From an uncultured Bacillota bacterium (lineage in GTDB: Bacteria; Bacillota; Clostridia; Peptostreptococcales; Anaerovoracaceae), in contig CAUHLX010000011.1 in the NCBI GenBank assembly GCA_959606705.1, positions 1 to 17,667 on the forward strand: a stretch of 17,667 nt of DNA. The letters are read 5' to 3'. Positions 15,337 through 17,667 of this stretch are shown piece by piece. How positions within the stretch are numbered: position 1 is the stretch's first letter; the number at the start of each line of letters is the position of its first letter. A model generated the notes under the pieces. The model made no database searches. It was not told where the DNA came from and worked only from the letters and a program-made list of their open reading frames with translations. Position numbers and translations under genes: made by a program.

Positions 15337-15353
15337 AATGAACACTATTCATT
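15337..15353. promoter_or_regulatory. Probable TetR operator overlapping the tetR promoter
   Basis: AATGAA and TTCATT form a perfect inverted repeat around five bases and overlap the first bases of the -35 element. The same AATGAA-N5-TTCATT core occurs in front of the MATE gene. Autoregulation by the adjacent TetR protein is inferred. Confidence 0.65.
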
Positions 15354-15380
15354 GACAATGCAAAAGGCCGGCGGTATACT
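15352..15380 (+). promoter_or_regulatory. Consensus sigma-A promoter of the TetR gene
   Basis: TTGACA at 15352-15357 and TATACT at 15375-15380 with exactly 17 bp between them. GGAGGAGG follows shortly before ATG 15404. Confidence 0.85.
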
Positions 15381-15403
15381 AGTGGAGAAAAGGAGGAGGA
15401 CCA

Positions 15404-15964
15404 ATGCGAATTACGAAAGATCCGGAGGAGCGGAAGCAGGAGATATTAGATACGGCGATGAAGCTGTTTTATGAAAAGGGCTATGAAAAAACCTCGATCA
15501 CCGATATTGCAAATACCATTGGGATTGCTCAGGGGTTATGCTATCGGTATTTTCCGTCAAAGGAGAGTTTATTTGATCATGCGATTGACCGATACGCGCA
15601 GCAATTGGTGGACAGACTTACGCCGTCGAAAGCACAAAAAGAAAAACCGTTAAGGGAGATTATTGCGGAGATGCCCATTTCGGTTGAAACAAAAGATTCG
15701 GTTTATTACGGGACACTGCATCAAGCGGAGAATAAAAAATTTCACGACCAGCTGGCCCTGAAAATGTGTGAAAAATTGGTACCGATTGTTTTTGATCTAA
15801 TCAACTCCGCCAGTGAAAAAGGCGAAATACAAGTGGAAGACCTTGAAACAACCGCTTCCTTTTGCGTGTATGGACAATTAGGAATCCTCCTAAACGGTCA
15901 ATATTCCGCAGAGGAAAAGGAGCGAAAAATACGCAAATTTCTTTCCTGCGTTTTGAAAGGATAA
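15404..15964 (+). CDS. TetR/AcrR family transcriptional regulator
   Basis: The 186-residue product has the N-terminal TetR helix-turn-helix at about residues 11-57 (EILDTAMKLFYEKGYEKTSI, then ITDIANTIGIAQGLCYRYF and SKESLFDHAI). The variable C-terminal ligand-binding and dimerisation region has no ligand-specific signature that I can read. It is encoded directly upstream of a MATE efflux gene and has palindromic sites at its own promoter and at the efflux gene, so it most likely represses both until a substrate binds. It is more AT-rich than the genes to its left, in keeping with a transferred resistance cassette. The start is supported by a strong ribosome binding site. Confidence 0.9.
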   Translation: MRITKDPEERKQEILDTAMKLFYEKGYEKTSITDIANTIGIAQGLCYRYFPSKESLFDHAIDRYAQQLVDRLTPSKAQKEKPLREIIAEMPISVETKDSVYYGTLHQAENKKFHDQLALKMCEKLVPIVFDLINSASEKGEIQVEDLETTASFCVYGQLGILLNGQYSAEEKERKIRKFLSCVLKG

Positions 15965-16050
15965 CCGTGCTTTCCGCAAGCGCAGAGGGAAAAGCGCCCC
16001 CTGATCCTGTGCTGACTGCCGAATGCTGCGGCAGTAAAAAATTTTGCTGC

Positions 16051-16073
16051 TTGAATGAATGATGTTCATTCAA
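16051..16073. promoter_or_regulatory. Palindromic operator upstream of the MATE gene
   Basis: Nine-base arms TTGAATGAA (16051-16059) and TTCATTCAA (16065-16073) are perfect complements around TGATG. The inner core matches the site at 15337-15353. The palindrome overlaps a possible promoter, TTGAAT 16051-16056 and TATAAA 16074-16079 with 17 bp between, but that promoter would leave the GGAG site upstream of the transcript start, so transcription may instead read in from the tetR promoter. Confidence 0.7.
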
Positions 16074-16093
16074 TATAAAAGGAGAAAAGAACA

Positions 16094-17497
16094 ATGAATA
16101 TGGAAATTGATTTGATTGCCGGAAATACGAAACGCTGCCTTTTCAAGATGGTGATTCCGATGATGATCGCAATGTATCTAAATATGGCTTACAATATCGT
16201 GGACAGTATTTGGATTGGAAACTTGCTCGGCGAAACTGCCTATGCGGCGCTGACGAACTCCACACCGATCATCTTGCTTCTCACCTCAATTGCAATGGGA
16301 GCCACAAACGGCATTTCTATTTTACTTTCACAGGCGATCGGAGCAAAGGACAAGGGGAAAACAGAAAGCTTGCTCGCCACCTCATTGGTGGCCGCGATTT
16401 TTTTCTCGCTGTTGGTTACGGGAGTTTTGGAGGGGGCATTGCCTGCTGTTTTACGGGGCTTGCACACACCGGCCGAACTATCCGATATGGCGGGCGATTA
16501 TTTGTCGATTTATATTTTAGGGTATATCGCAGTCTACTTGTTTCTCTATTTTATGGCCGTCCTTCGCAGCTATGGCAATTCGGCATTTCAGGCGATTGCC
16601 ATGCTTGCAGCTACCTTTCTTAACGCCTTCCTGGACCCGATTTTTATTCGCCTGTTCGGATTTCCGGGTGCGGCAATTGCCTCCGTGCTGTCACAGGGGA
16701 TTGGCTTGTGTTTCATGCTGGTGTATCTGTGGCGGAAAAAGCTGCTTTCATTCCATATTTCATTGTTCAATAAGAGGGACGTAATTTCCCTGGTTCAAAA
16801 GGCAATTCCTTCGGTTATTCAGCAGAGTATTCCCGCGGTAAGCACCGCGTTTTTAACGGCACTTGTCAGTTCCTATGGGATTACGGCAATCGCCGCTTAC
16901 GGAATTTCCGGAAAACTGGAAACGATTTTACTCTATCCGGCAATGGCGTTTCATATGGTGCTGACCACAATCGGAGGGCAGTGCAAAGGCGGCGGCCGCT
17001 TTGACAGGGCCAAGGATTATCTCGGATGTGCGTTAGCATACGGCGGAGGGCTTCTGCTTCTGTTATCCGCTGTCGTCGTGCTATTCTCTAAGCAGCTTTC
17101 TTTCCTATTTGTAAACAGTGCCGACGCCGCCGAAGTCGTAAGCGTTTTCTTCCGTATTGTAGGGATCGGATATGTTTTCAATATGGTGACAAACTGTTAT
17201 TTGGGTTTGTTAAATGGCTTTGGAACGCCGTCAAAAAGCCTGTTTCTCATCATTCTCTATTACATTATCATTCGAATGCCTCTGGCCTATGTGCTTCCCA
17301 ACATGGGAATTGGGCTCACGGGCATTTGGGCGGCAATCTTGATCAGCCACTTATGCGCGGCTGTCGGAGCAATCGTGATGGTAACTGGTGAAATGCACAA
17401 ATGGGGCGGAACTGCAAATCCCACAAAGTCTTTGTATGGTTCTCGTTTCAGTTGTGGTAAAATAACGGTAAAGACAAGTCGCCAGAGACACAAATGA
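16094..17497 (+). CDS. MATE family multidrug efflux transporter
   Basis: The 467-residue product has about twelve hydrophobic segments in two homologous halves, typical of MATE (NorM/DinF-type) exporters. The N-terminal half carries MVIPMMIAMYLNMAYNIVDS and later GATNGISILLSQAIGAKDKG; the second half carries QKAIPSVIQQSIPAVSTAFL. MATE proteins extrude cationic drugs or metabolites using Na+ or H+ gradients; the substrate is unknown. It is the likely target of the upstream TetR. GGAG at 16081-16084 supports the start. The last helix ends around MVTGEMHKWGG, and the remaining residues (about 440-467) form an unusual basic tail that overlaps what looks like the promoter of the next gene. The stop overlaps an ATG (ATGA at 17494-17497). 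Confidence 0.9.
   Translation: MNMEIDLIAGNTKRCLFKMVIPMMIAMYLNMAYNIVDSIWIGNLLGETAYAALTNSTPIILLLTSIAMGATNGISILLSQAIGAKDKGKTESLLATSLVAAIFFSLLVTGVLEGALPAVLRGLHTPAELSDMAGDYLSIYILGYIAVYLFLYFMAVLRSYGNSAFQAIAMLAATFLNAFLDPIFIRLFGFPGAAIASVLSQGIGLCFMLVYLWRKKLLSFHISLFNKRDVISLVQKAIPSVIQQSIPAVSTAFLTALVSSYGITAIAAYGISGKLETILLYPAMAFHMVLTTIGGQCKGGGRFDRAKDYLGCALAYGGGLLLLLSAVVVLFSKQLSFLFVNSADAAEVVSVFFRIVGIGYVFNMVTNCYLGLLNGFGTPSKSLFLIILYYIIIRMPLAYVLPNMGIGLTGIWAAILISHLCAAVGAIVMVTGEMHKWGGTANPTKSLYGSRFSCGKITVKTSRQRHK
17455..17463 (+). promoter_or_regulatory. Extended -10 promoter of the sirtuin gene, inside the MATE 3' end
   Basis: TGGTAAAAT is a TGn-extended -10 element; there is no clear -35. It would give a leader of about 45 nt before ATG 17515, and it lies within the last codons of the MATE gene. 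Confidence 0.4.
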
Positions 17498-17514
17498 GAC
17501 AGGAGCTGATTCGG

Positions 17515-17667
17515 ATGTATGAAGAACTGAAAAAAATAATAGAGGAAAGCAATGGAATCGTTTTCTTCGGAGGGGCGGGGGTGTCCACGGAAAGCGGGGT
17601 GCCGGATTTTCGTTCGGATGATGGCTTGTACAACGCCAAGCATCAGTACGGAATGTCTCCGGAGGAA
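17515..17667 (+). CDS. Sir2 family NAD-dependent protein deacylase (sirtuin), 5' end only
   Basis: The frame is open to the window edge, giving the first 51 residues. FFGGAGVSTESGVPDFRS followed by DGLYN is the sirtuin NAD-binding signature, in the form typical of bacterial CobB-like enzymes, which remove acyl groups from lysines using NAD. The chosen start has AGGAG at 17501-17505, 9 nt upstream; an in-frame ATG at 17494 overlaps the MATE stop codon but has no ribosome binding site. The zinc-binding and catalytic His regions lie beyond the window. Confidence 0.88.
   Translation, partial: MYEELKKIIEESNGIVFFGGAGVSTESGVPDFRSDDGLYNAKHQYGMSPEE

Noticed and set aside
16014..16044. CTGCCG/CGGCAG stem before TAAAAAATTTT as a terminator between tetR and the MATE gene
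   Set aside because: The stem has only six base pairs and the following run begins with A residues, so termination is doubtful.

Overview
The window is chromosomal DNA from a moderately GC-rich member of the Firmicutes, probably an anaerobic Clostridia-type organism. The evidence is strong purine-rich ribosome binding sites, consensus sigma-A promoters (TTGACA/TATACT type), intrinsic terminators, an S-layer-homology (SLH) surface protein, an ECF-transporter S component beside a MocR regulator, and a radical SAM/DUF4130 pair. No rRNA, tRNA, CRISPR array or transposase gene was recognised. The genus cannot be named from the sequence alone.

Layout from left to right. A relatively AT-rich start holds a long hairpin (14-58) and an unrecognised membrane-anchored or secreted protein (120-911). 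Next is a divergent pair: a MocR/PdxR-type regulator on the minus strand (995-2428) and an ECF S component on the plus strand (2654-3457). Their 225-bp shared upstream region carries copies of a short AAAGTGT motif; a longer form of the same motif also lies upstream of the 120-911 gene. After a strong promoter comes a very large surface protein (3633-7208) with a signal peptide, BspA-like leucine-rich repeats, a YDG-like domain, a Gly/Ser linker and SLH repeats. Its third SLH repeat continues in the same frame after a TAG codon (7206-7208) up to a TAA at 7431-7433. None of the other twelve complete genes in the window uses TAG as a stop.

The middle section is a lipid-related convergent pair, a UgtP/MGDG-synthase-like glycosyltransferase (7524-8657) and a patatin-like phospholipase (minus strand, 8693-9862). 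It is followed by a small tRNA-binding OB-fold protein (10023-10373) and an agmatinase-family ureohydrolase (10439-11365). The 3' end of the ureohydrolase gene is duplicated as a 49-bp direct repeat downstream. A strong promoter at 11536-11564 then drives a two-gene unit, a radical SAM putative DNA repair/modification protein and a DUF4130 protein. The second starts with TTG inside the end of the first, so the two are probably translationally coupled.

The right end has an orphan gene (14198-15208) insulated between two intrinsic terminators, coding for a protein with two 48-residue repeats and a possible phage-tail-like origin. Next is a TetR regulator plus MATE efflux cassette with matching palindromic operators at both promoters. 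Last is the start of a sirtuin (Sir2/CobB) gene cut by the window edge. The MATE reading frame runs through the probable sirtuin promoter and ends 17 bp before the sirtuin start, which suggests that the TetR-MATE cassette was inserted upstream of a pre-existing sirtuin gene.

The observations most worth checking are the in-frame TAG in the SLH protein, the MocR regulator in which the PLP-binding lysine position is serine, the shared motif around the MocR locus, and the insertion in the radical SAM protein.
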